64,000 nt of DNA. It comes from Methylobacterium sp. Leaf117 (lineage in GTDB: Bacteria; Pseudomonadota; Alphaproteobacteria; Rhizobiales; Beijerinckiaceae). The notes beneath the pieces were generated by a model, which was not told the origin of the DNA, made no database searches, and saw nothing but the letters and a program-made list of their open reading frames with translations. Shown piece after piece: positions 9,408 to 17,647 of the stretch. Where the stretch lies: NCBI RefSeq assembly GCF_001422985.1, contig NZ_LMNL01000034.1, positions 579,188 to 643,187 of the forward strand, in the 5' to 3' direction. Position numbers and translations under genes: made by a program. The stretch's first letter is position 1, and each line of letters begins with the position of its first letter.

Positions 9408-10039
9408 GCGCGGGCGAGGTCTTCGTACAGGGTCCGGGCCGCGGCCCCGAGCCCGTCCGGCCCGACGAGCGCCAGCCCGGTCTCGGCCGGATCGAGCCCC
9501 AGGGCGGCGGCATCGGCCGCGGTCTCGCACAGGAACCGGGTGGAACGGGTGGCGAGCGCCCCCCGGACCACGCCGCGGAGCGCCAGGCGCGACAGGCGCC
9601 CGGCCGCGTCGGTGCGGGCGCCGAGGGCGGCAAGGTCGTCGGGCTGGTAGATGCGGGCGCCGAGGCCCGCCATGGCGGCGGCCGAGCCGCCGACCACGAT
9701 GGCGCGCAGGCCGAGGCAGTGGATCAGGTCGGTCTCCAGCGCCCGGAGGATGCCGGCGAGCTGGCCGGCCTCGTAGCCGGCCGCCATCGGGTTGAGACGG
9801 GACACCCCCAGGGCGAAGGGGACCACGCGGGCGCCAAGCGCCTCGATCGCGGCGCGATGGTCGACGACCCGCGTCACCACCGTGGGCCTCAACCCCGCCG
9901 CCAGGGCCGCCTCGACCAGGACCGGGAAGCGCGCCGCGAAGGTCGCGTCGTCGGGGCTGAGGAGGACGAGGCGTCGGGACGCAGCCGGGGAGGAGGCTGT
10001 GGAGGAGGCTGTGGAGGAGGCGGAGGCGGGGTGTTCCAT
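9404..10039 (-). CDS. Glycosyltransferase-like N-terminal domain protein
   Basis: A 211-aa protein that looks like the acceptor-binding (N-terminal) half of a GT-B glycosyltransferase: RLVLLSPDDATFAARFPVLV, then VVDHRAAIEALGARVVPFAL and the typical LIHCLGLRAIVVGG and RIYQPDDL segments. The C-terminal nucleotide-sugar domain of about 170 residues is absent, and no relic of it follows. The N-terminus is a low-complexity Ala/Ser stretch encoded by a 12-bp tandem repeat, so the true start may be later. It is coupled to the methyltransferase gene by a 4-bp overlap. Whether it is a truncated gene or a genuine single-domain protein is unclear. Confidence 0.65.
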   Translation of the reverse strand: MEHPASASSTASSTASSPAASRRLVLLSPDDATFAARFPVLVEAALAAGLRPTVVTRVVDHRAAIEALGARVVPFALGVSRLNPMAAGYEAGQLAGILRALETDLIHCLGLRAIVVGGSAAAMAGLGARIYQPDDLAALGARTDAAGRLSRLALRGVVRGALATRSTRFLCETAADAAALGLDPAETGLALVGPDGLGAAARTLYEDLARA

Positions 10040-10128
10040 TGGACCGGATGTAGCACGTCGGCGCCCGGAACACGGTATGGCGCGGCCCCGTTGATCGACA
10101 ACCAGAAACGTCAGGGATGGGTGCCAGC

Positions 10129-11550
10129 ATGGCGACGGCGCGCGACGAAGAGGGCACGGTGGCCGATCCGCGCGACGCGGCCGAGGAGGCCGGCCTGCGC
10201 TACGTCGACGACGCGATGCCGGGGCTCACCCGCGTCAAGAGCGGCACCGGCTTCCGCTACCGGGATGCCCAGGGGCGGCCGGTGCGGGACGAGACGGTTC
10301 TGGCCCGCATCCGCGCGCTCGCCATCCCGCCGGCCTATACCGATGTCTGGATCTGTCCCAAGGCCAACGGCCACATCCAGGCGACCGGACGCGACGCCAA
10401 GGGGCGCAAGCAGTACCGCTATCACCCGGATTTCCGTGCGGCCCGGGACCTGACCAAATTCGAGCACGTGATGGCCTTCGCCGACGCGCTGCCGGCCATC
10501 CGCGCCCGGGTGGACGCCGATATGGGCCGCAGCGGCCTGCCCCGCGAGAAGGTGCTGGCCACCGTGGTCCACCTCCTGGAGACCACGCTGATCCGGGTCG
10601 GCAACGACGATTACGCCCGCACCAACAAGAGCTTCGGCCTCACCACCCTGCGCGACCGCCACGCCCGGATCGAGGGCGCGGACCTCACCTTCCGCTTCAA
10701 GGGCAAGAGCGGCAAGACCTGGGACCTCGGCCTCAAGGACCGGCGCGTGGCCCGGATCGTCAAGGCCTGCCAGGACCTGCCGGGCCAGGAGCTGTTCCAA
10801 TATCGCGATGCGGACGGCACCGTGCGCGACGTGACCTCGGCGGACGTGAACGCGTATCTGCGCGAGATCACCGGCCGGGACATCACCGCCAAGGACTTCC
10901 GGACCTGGGCCGGGACGGTGCTGGCCGCCCTGGCGCTCCAGGAATTCGAGGCCTTCGACAGCGAGGCCAAGGCCAAGAAGAACCTGCGCACCGCCATCGA
11001 GGGCGTCGCCGCGCGCCTCGGCAACACGCCGACCATCTGCCGCAAGTGCTACATCCACCCGCAGGTGCTGGATTGTTACCTCGAAGGCGCCCTGCTGCTG
11101 CAGATCAAGGACGCGGTGGAGGAGGAGCTGCGCGAGGACCTCGACAGCCTCCGGCCCGAGGAAGCCGCAGTGCTCGGCCTCCTCCAGGCGCGGCTGGCCG
11201 AGGTGAAGGACGACACGGGCCGAGCCCTCTCGGATCAAGGAGCCGGCAAGGCGGCTGAGAAGGCAGTCGGGAAGGCGGCCGGGAAGGCGGCTGGCAAGAC
11301 AGCCGAGCAGGCCACCGGGAAGGTTACGAGGAAGTCCGTCCGCAAGCGGGTCGCGAAGGCGGTCGATGCCGTCGCCGGCCGGAAGACCACCTCGAAAGCG
11401 AAGACCTCCCCGAAGGCGAAGACCGCACCGAACGGAAAGACCGCACCGAAAAAAGCGGCGTCCAAGCAGGCCCCGCAAAAGAAGACGGCGGGACAGGAGC
11501 CCCGGCGTCCGGAAACCTCCGACACCGCACGGGAGCACGCAGCCTCGTAG
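10129..11550 (+). CDS. DNA topoisomerase IB with Lys/Ala-rich C-terminal tail
   Basis: A poxvirus-like bacterial type IB topoisomerase, which relaxes supercoils through a 3'-phosphotyrosyl intermediate. Visible features: N-terminal domain ending in KGRKQYRYHPDF, IRVGN..YARTNKSFGLTTLR (catalytic Arg), the FRFKGKSGK lysine loop, DFRTWAGT (second Arg) and CRKCYIHPQV with the nucleophilic Tyr near residue 308. The core ends near 365. It is followed by about 100 residues of Lys/Ala repeats (KAAGKAAGKTAEQATGK type) resembling histone H1 tails. ATG 10129 has AGGGATGG at good spacing; ATG 10117 is the alternative. Divergent from the half-glycosyltransferase gene. Confidence 0.93.
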   Translation: MATARDEEGTVADPRDAAEEAGLRYVDDAMPGLTRVKSGTGFRYRDAQGRPVRDETVLARIRALAIPPAYTDVWICPKANGHIQATGRDAKGRKQYRYHPDFRAARDLTKFEHVMAFADALPAIRARVDADMGRSGLPREKVLATVVHLLETTLIRVGNDDYARTNKSFGLTTLRDRHARIEGADLTFRFKGKSGKTWDLGLKDRRVARIVKACQDLPGQELFQYRDADGTVRDVTSADVNAYLREITGRDITAKDFRTWAGTVLAALALQEFEAFDSEAKAKKNLRTAIEGVAARLGNTPTICRKCYIHPQVLDCYLEGALLLQIKDAVEEELREDLDSLRPEEAAVLGLLQARLAEVKDDTGRALSDQGAGKAAEKAVGKAAGKAAGKTAEQATGKVTRKSVRKRVAKAVDAVAGRKTTSKAKTSPKAKTAPNGKTAPKKAASKQAPQKKTAGQEPRRPETSDTAREHAAS

Positions 11551-11662
11551 GAAAGACCTGCCCCTCGGGGCCCGCGCCGAACGTCCTGGGCGGGCGAATG
11601 TCTGCCGGCCTGCTTTTACGCCGGAGCTGACTTTGCCGTTTGGCATCTTGGCGCTCCGAGGC

Positions 11663-11689
11663 AGGGAACCCGGACTGAGCCGGGTCCCT
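11663..11689 (+). terminator. Hairpin downstream of topoisomerase gene
   Basis: AGGGAACCCGG and CCGGGTCCCT can pair into a 10-bp stem with one bulged A and a 6-nt loop. It lies between the convergent ends of the topoisomerase gene and the RTX remnant, with no T-run on either strand, and may serve as a bidirectional terminator. Confidence 0.4.
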
Positions 11690-11699
11690 GATCCGAGGG

Positions 11700-12002
11700 T
11701 CAGGCGAAGGCGTCGTCGCTGGTCGTCGACACTTGCCCCAGCGCACCGCCCGCGCGGACCAGGATTTGCCCTTCCGACAGGCCTGCACCGTCCTGCACCT
11801 CGTACACTCGCGCATGGCCCGAGGCGCCGACCAGCTCCAGCGTCGAGCCCGCGGCAAAGCCCGTGAAGCGGATCACGTCGCCCCCGGTCTGGCCCGCATC
11901 CTGGAAGTCCACGAGCAGGTCGGTGGCGCCCCTGACGGCGATGTCGCCAAGGGCGATGCGGAAAATGTCGTTGCCTGCACCGCCGCCCATTCGGTCAGCC
12001 CC
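11700..12002 (-). pseudogene. C-terminal remnant of an RTX-type calcium-binding protein
   Basis: About 100 in-frame codons encode the end of a repeat-in-toxin protein: one surviving nonapeptide repeat (GADRMGGGAGNDIF), then the usual cap with DLLVDFQDAGQTGGDVIRF and a TLELVGASGHARVYEV segment, ending in an acidic SDDAFA typical of type I secretion C-termini. Upstream of about 12002 the same frame reads unrelated sequence and then runs antisense to the MocR regulator. The body of the gene, including any enzymatic domain and start, is therefore missing. No RTX transporter lies nearby. Confidence 0.72.
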
Positions 12003-12162
12003 GACGACTGCCAGCACGCTGGGTCGGGTCGGGCTCCGCCGGCCTACGCGATGGCCGTATGGGGTGGGGGAGCGGCCCCTCACCCTCCGCCCTGAAGCGG
12101 ACGTTCCGCCTCCGACCCAACTACCACGAAGAAGCGATTTCGTCGGGGGCTCTGACGCAGAC

Positions 12163-13659
12163 CTAATCCGTGCCTTCGTTGCGGTCTGCTTGCCCAAGCA
12201 CGATCCGCTGCAACGCGCCGACGGCTGTCTCGATCTGCGTTTCGTTGAGCGACGAGTAGCCGAAGACCAGCATGTCGTCCCGTGCACCCGGATCGAAGTC
12301 GTAGGCAGCTCCGCTCGAAAGGGCGTAGACGCCGATGCCCTGCTCTCGCGCCATGATCTGGATCTGCCGAGCGGGCGGAAAGCCGGGCGGGAGGCGCCAG
12401 ACCAGGTGCAGGCCACTCTCGCCGCCGAGGACGACAGCCCCGTCGAACGTCCTGCGAAGTGCTCCAACCAGACAGTCACGGCGCGCCTTGTAGACCTGCC
12501 TCAGGCGGCGCAGGTGCCGGTCGAAGTGCCCCTCGTCGATGAAGGCGGCGAGCGCGGCCTGCTCAAGCCAGGCCTGGCCATTGCTCATCCGTGCTTTCAG
12601 CATCCGCGCCTCGTCCCAAAACATGCGCGGGACCGTGGCGAAGCCGATGCGCAGGCCGGCGCCTACCGACTTCGAGAACGTCCCGGCGTAGAAGACGCGC
12701 CGGCCTCCGTCGAGACCGGCCAGAGCCGTCAGCGGCGGCCCGTCGTACCGGAAGTCGCTGTCGTAATCGTCCTCGACGATGTAGCTGTCGGTTTCCTCCG
12801 CCCATCGCAGCAGGGCCAGGCGCCGCGTCAGCGGCATGGTGGCTCCGGTTGGGAATTGATGCGACGGCGTGACGTAGAGCAGGCTGCCTTTGGCCGTGGG
12901 CAGGAGGTCCGTTCGCAGCCCCTCGCCGTCGACCGGAACCGGATGGATCTCCAGACCGGCGTTCCGGAAGATGAGCGAGGCTCCGAGGTAGCAGGGATTC
13001 TCGATGCAGAGTTGCCGGGTGTGTCCCTTCAGCAAGTTGAACACGAGGTTGAGCGCGTCCTGCCCACCCGTGGTCACGATGACCTGATCTTCCGTCACCG
13101 CCACCGCTCTGGCGCGCCGCAGGTGCGTGCTGATGGCCATGCGCAAATCCGGGAGGCCGGCCGGATCGCAGTAATCGGTGAGGTAGGCCGTCTCCCGCGC
13201 CAGAAGCCGCGTCACGATCCGTCGCCAGATGGCCAGCGGGAACCCCGCCGGATCGGACCGCCCGACCCAGAAGTCGAGTTCGGGTCGGTCGCCGCCGCCG
13301 CCGGGCGAGCCGGCGAAGCACAGCAGGGGTTCGCTCGATGCGTCCGGCACCGGGCCGTTCGTCAGGGACCGACTGCCCTGTTGGATCAGGAGGAGACTAT
13401 CCGGCGAGATCGGCTCCACGAACAGGCCCGCCGTGCCGCGCGCCCTCACGTAGCCCTCCGCCGCAAGGCGTTCATAGGCCAGCAACACCGTGTTGCGGGA
13501 CACGCGGAGGCGCTCCGCCAGCAATCGGCTTGGAGGCAGTGCCATGCCGGCCTTGATCTGCCCATCCAGGATGATCTCCCGAACCTGGTCGAACACCTGT
13601 GCCTGGAGCGGCTTCTCGGACTTGGCGTCTAGGGTGAGCGTCAGTTCCACACGTTCCAT
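12163..13659 (-). CDS. MocR/PdxR-type GntR regulator with aminotransferase-like domain
   Basis: A 498-aa chimeric regulator. Residues about 15-85 form a GntR winged helix (PPSRLLAERLRVSRNTVLLA). The rest is a fold-type I aminotransferase domain with the PLP lysine in GTFSKSVGAGLRIGF, the IVEDDYDSDFRY segment and TTGGQDALNLV. Such proteins bind PLP and control vitamin B6, GABA or amino-acid genes. The effector here is unknown. The start at MERVELTLTL (13659) fits the family; the open frame reaches 13716. It is divergent from the molybdopterin oxidoreductase gene, which is the obvious candidate target. Confidence 0.9.
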   Translation of the reverse strand: MERVELTLTLDAKSEKPLQAQVFDQVREIILDGQIKAGMALPPSRLLAERLRVSRNTVLLAYERLAAEGYVRARGTAGLFVEPISPDSLLLIQQGSRSLTNGPVPDASSEPLLCFAGSPGGGGDRPELDFWVGRSDPAGFPLAIWRRIVTRLLARETAYLTDYCDPAGLPDLRMAISTHLRRARAVAVTEDQVIVTTGGQDALNLVFNLLKGHTRQLCIENPCYLGASLIFRNAGLEIHPVPVDGEGLRTDLLPTAKGSLLYVTPSHQFPTGATMPLTRRLALLRWAEETDSYIVEDDYDSDFRYDGPPLTALAGLDGGRRVFYAGTFSKSVGAGLRIGFATVPRMFWDEARMLKARMSNGQAWLEQAALAAFIDEGHFDRHLRRLRQVYKARRDCLVGALRRTFDGAVVLGGESGLHLVWRLPPGFPPARQIQIMAREQGIGVYALSSGAAYDFDPGARDDMLVFGYSSLNETQIETAVGALQRIVLGQADRNEGTD

Positions 13660-13890
13660 CCTGCCCGAGGTCGCCTGCTGGCCGTGACGTACCCCGTCCC
13701 TGTCGTCACGAACCAAGCCTCAGGCGGACCGCGCCGATCCGCGACAAAACCGTTGGTACCATGGCCCAACACTCATTTGGCCCTTCCACCGGACCAAAAT
13801 TTGGAATTGTTTGCACTTGAGTGCATTGTGCTGACGCACTGGGCCGGCCCGCCAGAAAAATAAGGCGGGACGCTCGGCCGTGGAGGAAAC

Positions 13891-16053
13891 ATGAACGAGA
13901 TCGTCAAGCCCGACTCCCTGATCGTCGCCGAGGCCGAGAGCCTGACCGAGACCTTCTTCGGCGGCTGCCCGCACGACTGTCCCGACACCTGCTCGATGAT
14001 CTTCGAGGTCAAGGACGGGGAGCTGCTCGGCGTGCGCGGCAATCCAGATCATCCGATGACCCGCGGCGGTTTGTGCGTGAAGCTGAAGGACTACGAGAAG
14101 CGCCATTACCACCCGGACCGGCTGCTCTACCCGATGAAGCGCGTCGGCCCGAAGGGCTCCAAGCAGTTCGAGCGCATCACATGGGACGAGGCCCTCGACA
14201 CCATCGTCACGCGCTGGAAGGCGATCATCGACCAGTACGGCCCCGAGGCGATCGCGCCCTACAGCTACCTCGGCAACCAGGGCCTGGTGCACGGGTTGAA
14301 CGGCGGCGATGCCTTCTTCAACCGCATGGGCGCCACCGTGACCGAGCGCACCTTCTGCGGCGAGGGCTCGTGCACTGCCTGGCTTCTCACCGTCGGCCCG
14401 ACCGCGGGACTCGACCCGGACAGCTACATCCACTCCAAGTACATCGTGATCTGGGCCTGCAACTCGGTCAGCACGAACCTGCACCACTGGGCCATCGTCA
14501 AGGACGCCCAGAAGAAGGGCGCCAAGGTCGTCGTCATCGACACCTACGCCTCCCGCACCGCCAAGGCGGCCGACTGGCACATCGCGCCGAAGCCCGGCAC
14601 CGATGGCGCGCTCGCCATGGCGCTCATCAACTCGATCATCGAGCAAGGCCTGGTCGACCAAGACTACGTCGACAACTACACGGTCGGCTTCGAGGAGTTG
14701 AAGGAGCGGGCCAGCACCCGCACGCCGGAATGGGCTGCCGAGATCACCGGCGTCCCGGCCGAGGACATCCGCAAGCTCGCCCGCGAGATGGCGACCGAGC
14801 AGCCGGTCGGCATCCGCATGGGCGTGGCGCTGGAACGGCATTACGGCGGTGGCCAGACCATCCGGGCGGTGTCGTCCATCCCGGCGCTCACCGGCGCCTG
14901 GCGCCACGTCGGCGGCGGCGTCACCCAGTTCGGTGTCTGGGAGCATCCCTACAAGTTCGACGTGATGTGCCGGCCCGACCTGATCCCGGAGGGTACCCGC
15001 GTCATCAGCAACCTTCAGATCGGACGCGCGCTCACCGGCGAGCTGAAGCTCGACCCGCCGATCATGTCGATGATGTGCTGGAACTCGAACCCCGTCACGC
15101 AGGCGCCCGAGACCGACAAGATCGTCGCCGGGCTGATGCGCGAGGACCTGTTCATGGTCTCGGCCGAGCACTTCATCTCGGACACCGCCTCCTATGCCGA
15201 CATCGTGCTTCCGGCGACGATGGGCGCGGAGATGGAGGACATGATCCTGTCCTGGGGCCACCTCTACCTGACCTACAACACCAAATGCGCGGAGGCGCCC
15301 GGCGAGGCGATCCCGAACAACGAGATCTTCCGCCAGCTCGCCGCCCGGCTCGGTTTTGAGGAAGAGAACTTCAAGTGGACCGACACGGAGTGCCTGGAGC
15401 ACTACGTCGACTGGAACGCGCCGGCCTGCGAGGGCATCGACCTCCAGTACATGCGCGAGCACGGCTTCGCCCGGCTGAAGGTCGGCACGCCGGACGACCG
15501 CGCGCCCCACCGCGAGGGCAACTTCCCGACGCCGACCGGCAAGTGCATGTTCATGGTCGAGGGCGCCACGAACTTCGTCGCGCCACCGTTCCGGCAGATG
15601 TACGAGGGCTTCCAGCCCGGCGAAGCGCTCGATCCGCTACCCGACTACCTCGGCCCGCGCGAGTCCCACACCAACGACCCGGCACTGGCCAAGCGCTTCC
15701 CGCTCAACATCGTCTCGCCCAAGAGCCACTACTTCCTGAACTCCTGCTACGCCAACATGGAGGACAAGCAGAAGGGCCAGGGCGAGCAGTTCGTGATGAT
15801 CAACCAAGCCGACGCCGACACCCGCGGTATCAGGGACGGCGACAAGGTTCAGGTTGCCAACGACCGCGGCGCCTTCAAAGGCGTGGCGCGCATCACCGAC
15901 GATGTGAAGGCCGGCATCGTGGTCGCGACGCTCGGCTACTGGCGTCAGCTCAACGAGGGCACGGTCAACAGCATCTCCTCGGGGGCCTTCACCGACATGG
16001 GCCACGCCCCGTCCTTCTCGGACAACCTCGTCGAGGTGGCCCGGGCGAACTGA
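13891..16053 (+). CDS. Molybdopterin oxidoreductase with N-terminal [4Fe-4S] cluster
   Basis: A 720-aa member of the DMSO-reductase/formate-dehydrogenase superfamily. Cys26, Cys30, Cys34 (GGCPHDCPDTCS) and Cys62 form the [4Fe-4S] site. Molybdopterin-binding regions include WACNSVSTNLHHW and VIDTYASRTAKAADW, and the C-terminal dinucleotide-binding beta barrel contains PLNIVSPKSHYFLNS. The Mo ligand cannot be assigned: the expected loop reads RTFCGEGSCTAW. No Tat signal is present, so it is probably cytoplasmic. Formate dehydrogenase 4-like activity of methylotrophs is possible but not demonstrable. No electron-transfer subunit adjoins it. GGAGGAAAC precedes the ATG. Confidence 0.9.
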   Translation: MNEIVKPDSLIVAEAESLTETFFGGCPHDCPDTCSMIFEVKDGELLGVRGNPDHPMTRGGLCVKLKDYEKRHYHPDRLLYPMKRVGPKGSKQFERITWDEALDTIVTRWKAIIDQYGPEAIAPYSYLGNQGLVHGLNGGDAFFNRMGATVTERTFCGEGSCTAWLLTVGPTAGLDPDSYIHSKYIVIWACNSVSTNLHHWAIVKDAQKKGAKVVVIDTYASRTAKAADWHIAPKPGTDGALAMALINSIIEQGLVDQDYVDNYTVGFEELKERASTRTPEWAAEITGVPAEDIRKLAREMATEQPVGIRMGVALERHYGGGQTIRAVSSIPALTGAWRHVGGGVTQFGVWEHPYKFDVMCRPDLIPEGTRVISNLQIGRALTGELKLDPPIMSMMCWNSNPVTQAPETDKIVAGLMREDLFMVSAEHFISDTASYADIVLPATMGAEMEDMILSWGHLYLTYNTKCAEAPGEAIPNNEIFRQLAARLGFEEENFKWTDTECLEHYVDWNAPACEGIDLQYMREHGFARLKVGTPDDRAPHREGNFPTPTGKCMFMVEGATNFVAPPFRQMYEGFQPGEALDPLPDYLGPRESHTNDPALAKRFPLNIVSPKSHYFLNSCYANMEDKQKGQGEQFVMINQADADTRGIRDGDKVQVANDRGAFKGVARITDDVKAGIVVATLGYWRQLNEGTVNSISSGAFTDMGHAPSFSDNLVEVARAN

Positions 16054-16076
16054 GGTCAACGCTTGGCTGCGCAGCA

Positions 16077-16102
16077 AACAGGCGTCCTACGGGACGCTTG
16101 TT
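16077..16102 (+). terminator. Stable hairpin after molybdopterin oxidoreductase gene
   Basis: AACAGGCGTCC pairs with GGACGCTTGTT (11 bp, one G-U) around a TACG loop closed by C-G, the very stable UNCG tetraloop type. It starts 24 bp past the stop codon. The downstream sequence has few Ts, so termination is likely but not certain. Confidence 0.6.
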
Positions 16103-16501
16103 CCTGATCCACGGTTCTTTGGTCAGCCTGCGCCGAGAACGCATTGTGAGAGCCCCCGGGTGTTCGTCGAAAGCACGGCCAGGTGTCCGCTTCTTCCATC
16201 CTCACGCCCGAACGCGGACCGGCAAAAATCCATCCGGTTCAGGCGTCGGTCATCCTCCACCAAGCTGCTGCGAAGCGGAGCTTCTTGAGGTCGGTGAAGG
16301 GACACAAACAGACGGAACCGAGTGTCAGGTTTCGCCCACGAGAAGCTTTCCGCGATCCCGTGTCGTTTGGGCACGCCGGTCGAAGAGCAACGGCGCTGGC
16401 GTGAGACCGTTGGCGCAAGCTGTCGTCGGCAGACGTCTTGGACAGGCTGTCTTGGACAGGCTGTCTTGGGCAAGCTCTCCCGGGTTGAGGATACCAACAT
16501 C
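16103..16501. other. Gene-free interval before SDR gene
   Basis: No convincing gene on either strand. Base composition is less G+C-biased than in neighbouring genes. Short open frames on both strands show no recognisable family. The right end holds the 14-bp repeats at 16435-16476, and GAGG at about 16487 precedes the SDR start. Confidence 0.5.
16435..16476 (+). repeat. 14-bp tandem repeat, three copies
   Basis: GTCTTGGACAGGCT occurs twice exactly and once as GTCTTGGGCAAGCT, head to tail, ending 25 bp before the SDR start codon. It occupies the place where a promoter or operator would lie. Confidence 0.88.
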
Positions 16502-17512
16502 ATGACCAAGGTCGCGGTCGTTACCGGTGGAACCGCCGGAATCGGGCTTGCCACCGCCCACCTCTTCGCCCGGCGCGGCTGGGCGGTCGCGGTCATCGCC
16601 CGCGATCCGGAGCGCCTGCGGAGGACCGAGGCCGCGCTCGCGGCCTATGGCGGGTCCGTCCTGGCGATCTCGGCGGATGTGGCGGATGCGGCTGCAATCG
16701 ACGCCGCCGCCGAGCGGATTGAGGGCGAGATCGGGCCGATCCGGGCCTGGGTCAACAACGCGATGGCGACCATCGTGAACCCGGCCGACCGGATCACGCC
16801 GGACGAGTACAAGCGGGTCACCGAGACGACCTATCTGAGCCAGGTCTACGGAACGCTCGCGGCCCTGCGCCACATGAAGCCGCGCAACCGGGGCGCCATC
16901 ATCCAGGTCTCGTCCGGCCTCGGCATCCGCGCGGCGCCGCTACAGGCGCCCTATTGCGCGGCGAAGTTCGCGGTCTCGGGCTTCACCGACGCCCTGCGCT
17001 CCGAACTGATCCACGACGCGGTCGACGTCTCCCTCAGCGTGGTCTACCTGCCGGCCGTCAACACCCCGCAGTTCAACTGGGCCCGCAACCGCACCGGCCA
17101 CGGGCAGTACGCCCCCGACCCGGTCTACGATCCGCGCCTCTGCGCCGAGGCCATCGTCGCCACGGCCGAGAATCCGAGCCGCGAGGTCTGGGTCGGCCAC
17201 AGCACGGTGATGATGGCCGCCGCCCAGGCCCTGATGCCGGGCTACGCCGATGCCAAGGCCGCCACGATGTGGTCGGCGCAGCTGACCGATGAACCGGCGC
17301 CCGACAAGGCCGGCAACCTCTTCGCGCCGGTGCCGGGCGATGTGGGCATCGACGGGCGCTTTTCGGACCGGACCAAGGCCACCCGCAGCGCCTATTGGAC
17401 GAGCCGGGATCGCGACCTTCTCGTCGCCGGCCTGACCGGCGTGGTCGCCCTCGGCCTGTTCGGCGTCGCGGCGCTGGCCCGGGCACCGCGGCGGCTGTTG
17501 CGGAGGCCCTGA
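16502..17512 (+). CDS. Short-chain dehydrogenase/reductase with C-terminal membrane segment
   Basis: A 336-aa SDR oxidoreductase. NAD(P)-binding motif TGGTAGIG lies at residues 8-15, NNAMATI near 85, and the catalytic Ser (QVSSGLG), Tyr and Lys (YCAAK) follow near 138-157. After the roughly 250-residue catalytic core comes a linker and a hydrophobic helix (LTGVVALGLFGVAALA) near the C-terminus, followed by an Arg-rich end, so the enzyme is probably anchored to the inner face of the membrane. The substrate is unknown. The start at MTKVAVVTGG is fixed by the nucleotide motif and GAGG upstream. The cytochrome oxidase gene follows after 135 bp on the same strand. Confidence 0.88.
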   Translation: MTKVAVVTGGTAGIGLATAHLFARRGWAVAVIARDPERLRRTEAALAAYGGSVLAISADVADAAAIDAAAERIEGEIGPIRAWVNNAMATIVNPADRITPDEYKRVTETTYLSQVYGTLAALRHMKPRNRGAIIQVSSGLGIRAAPLQAPYCAAKFAVSGFTDALRSELIHDAVDVSLSVVYLPAVNTPQFNWARNRTGHGQYAPDPVYDPRLCAEAIVATAENPSREVWVGHSTVMMAAAQALMPGYADAKAATMWSAQLTDEPAPDKAGNLFAPVPGDVGIDGRFSDRTKATRSAYWTSRDRDLLVAGLTGVVALGLFGVAALARAPRRLLRRP

Positions 17513-17647
17513 GCGCGGCGGCTCCGTCTCTCCCCCCGGGCTGCGACCTGAGCGGCCCCGGTGAACCGGGTGCAGGTTTGGCGTCTTCTACGCTATAGCT
17601 GTTCCAAGGTTCCCTGATTCCGGGCACCGCATCGGACGAGGTTTCCT

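Noticed and set aside
12003..12479. Extension of the RTX frame upstream to an ATG at 12479
   Set aside because: That part is antisense to the 3' end of the MocR regulator gene and has no RTX or peptidase sequence.
13720..15510. A 596-codon open frame opposite the molybdopterin oxidoreductase
   Set aside because: Composition and lack of any motif mark it as antisense shadow of a clear oxidoreductase gene.
16123..16596. Minus-strand frame in the gap before the SDR gene, considered as a transposase remnant because of an ESFSWAK segment
   Set aside because: The match to IS transposase ends is too short, no inverted repeats or target duplication are visible, and the frame overlaps the SDR gene.
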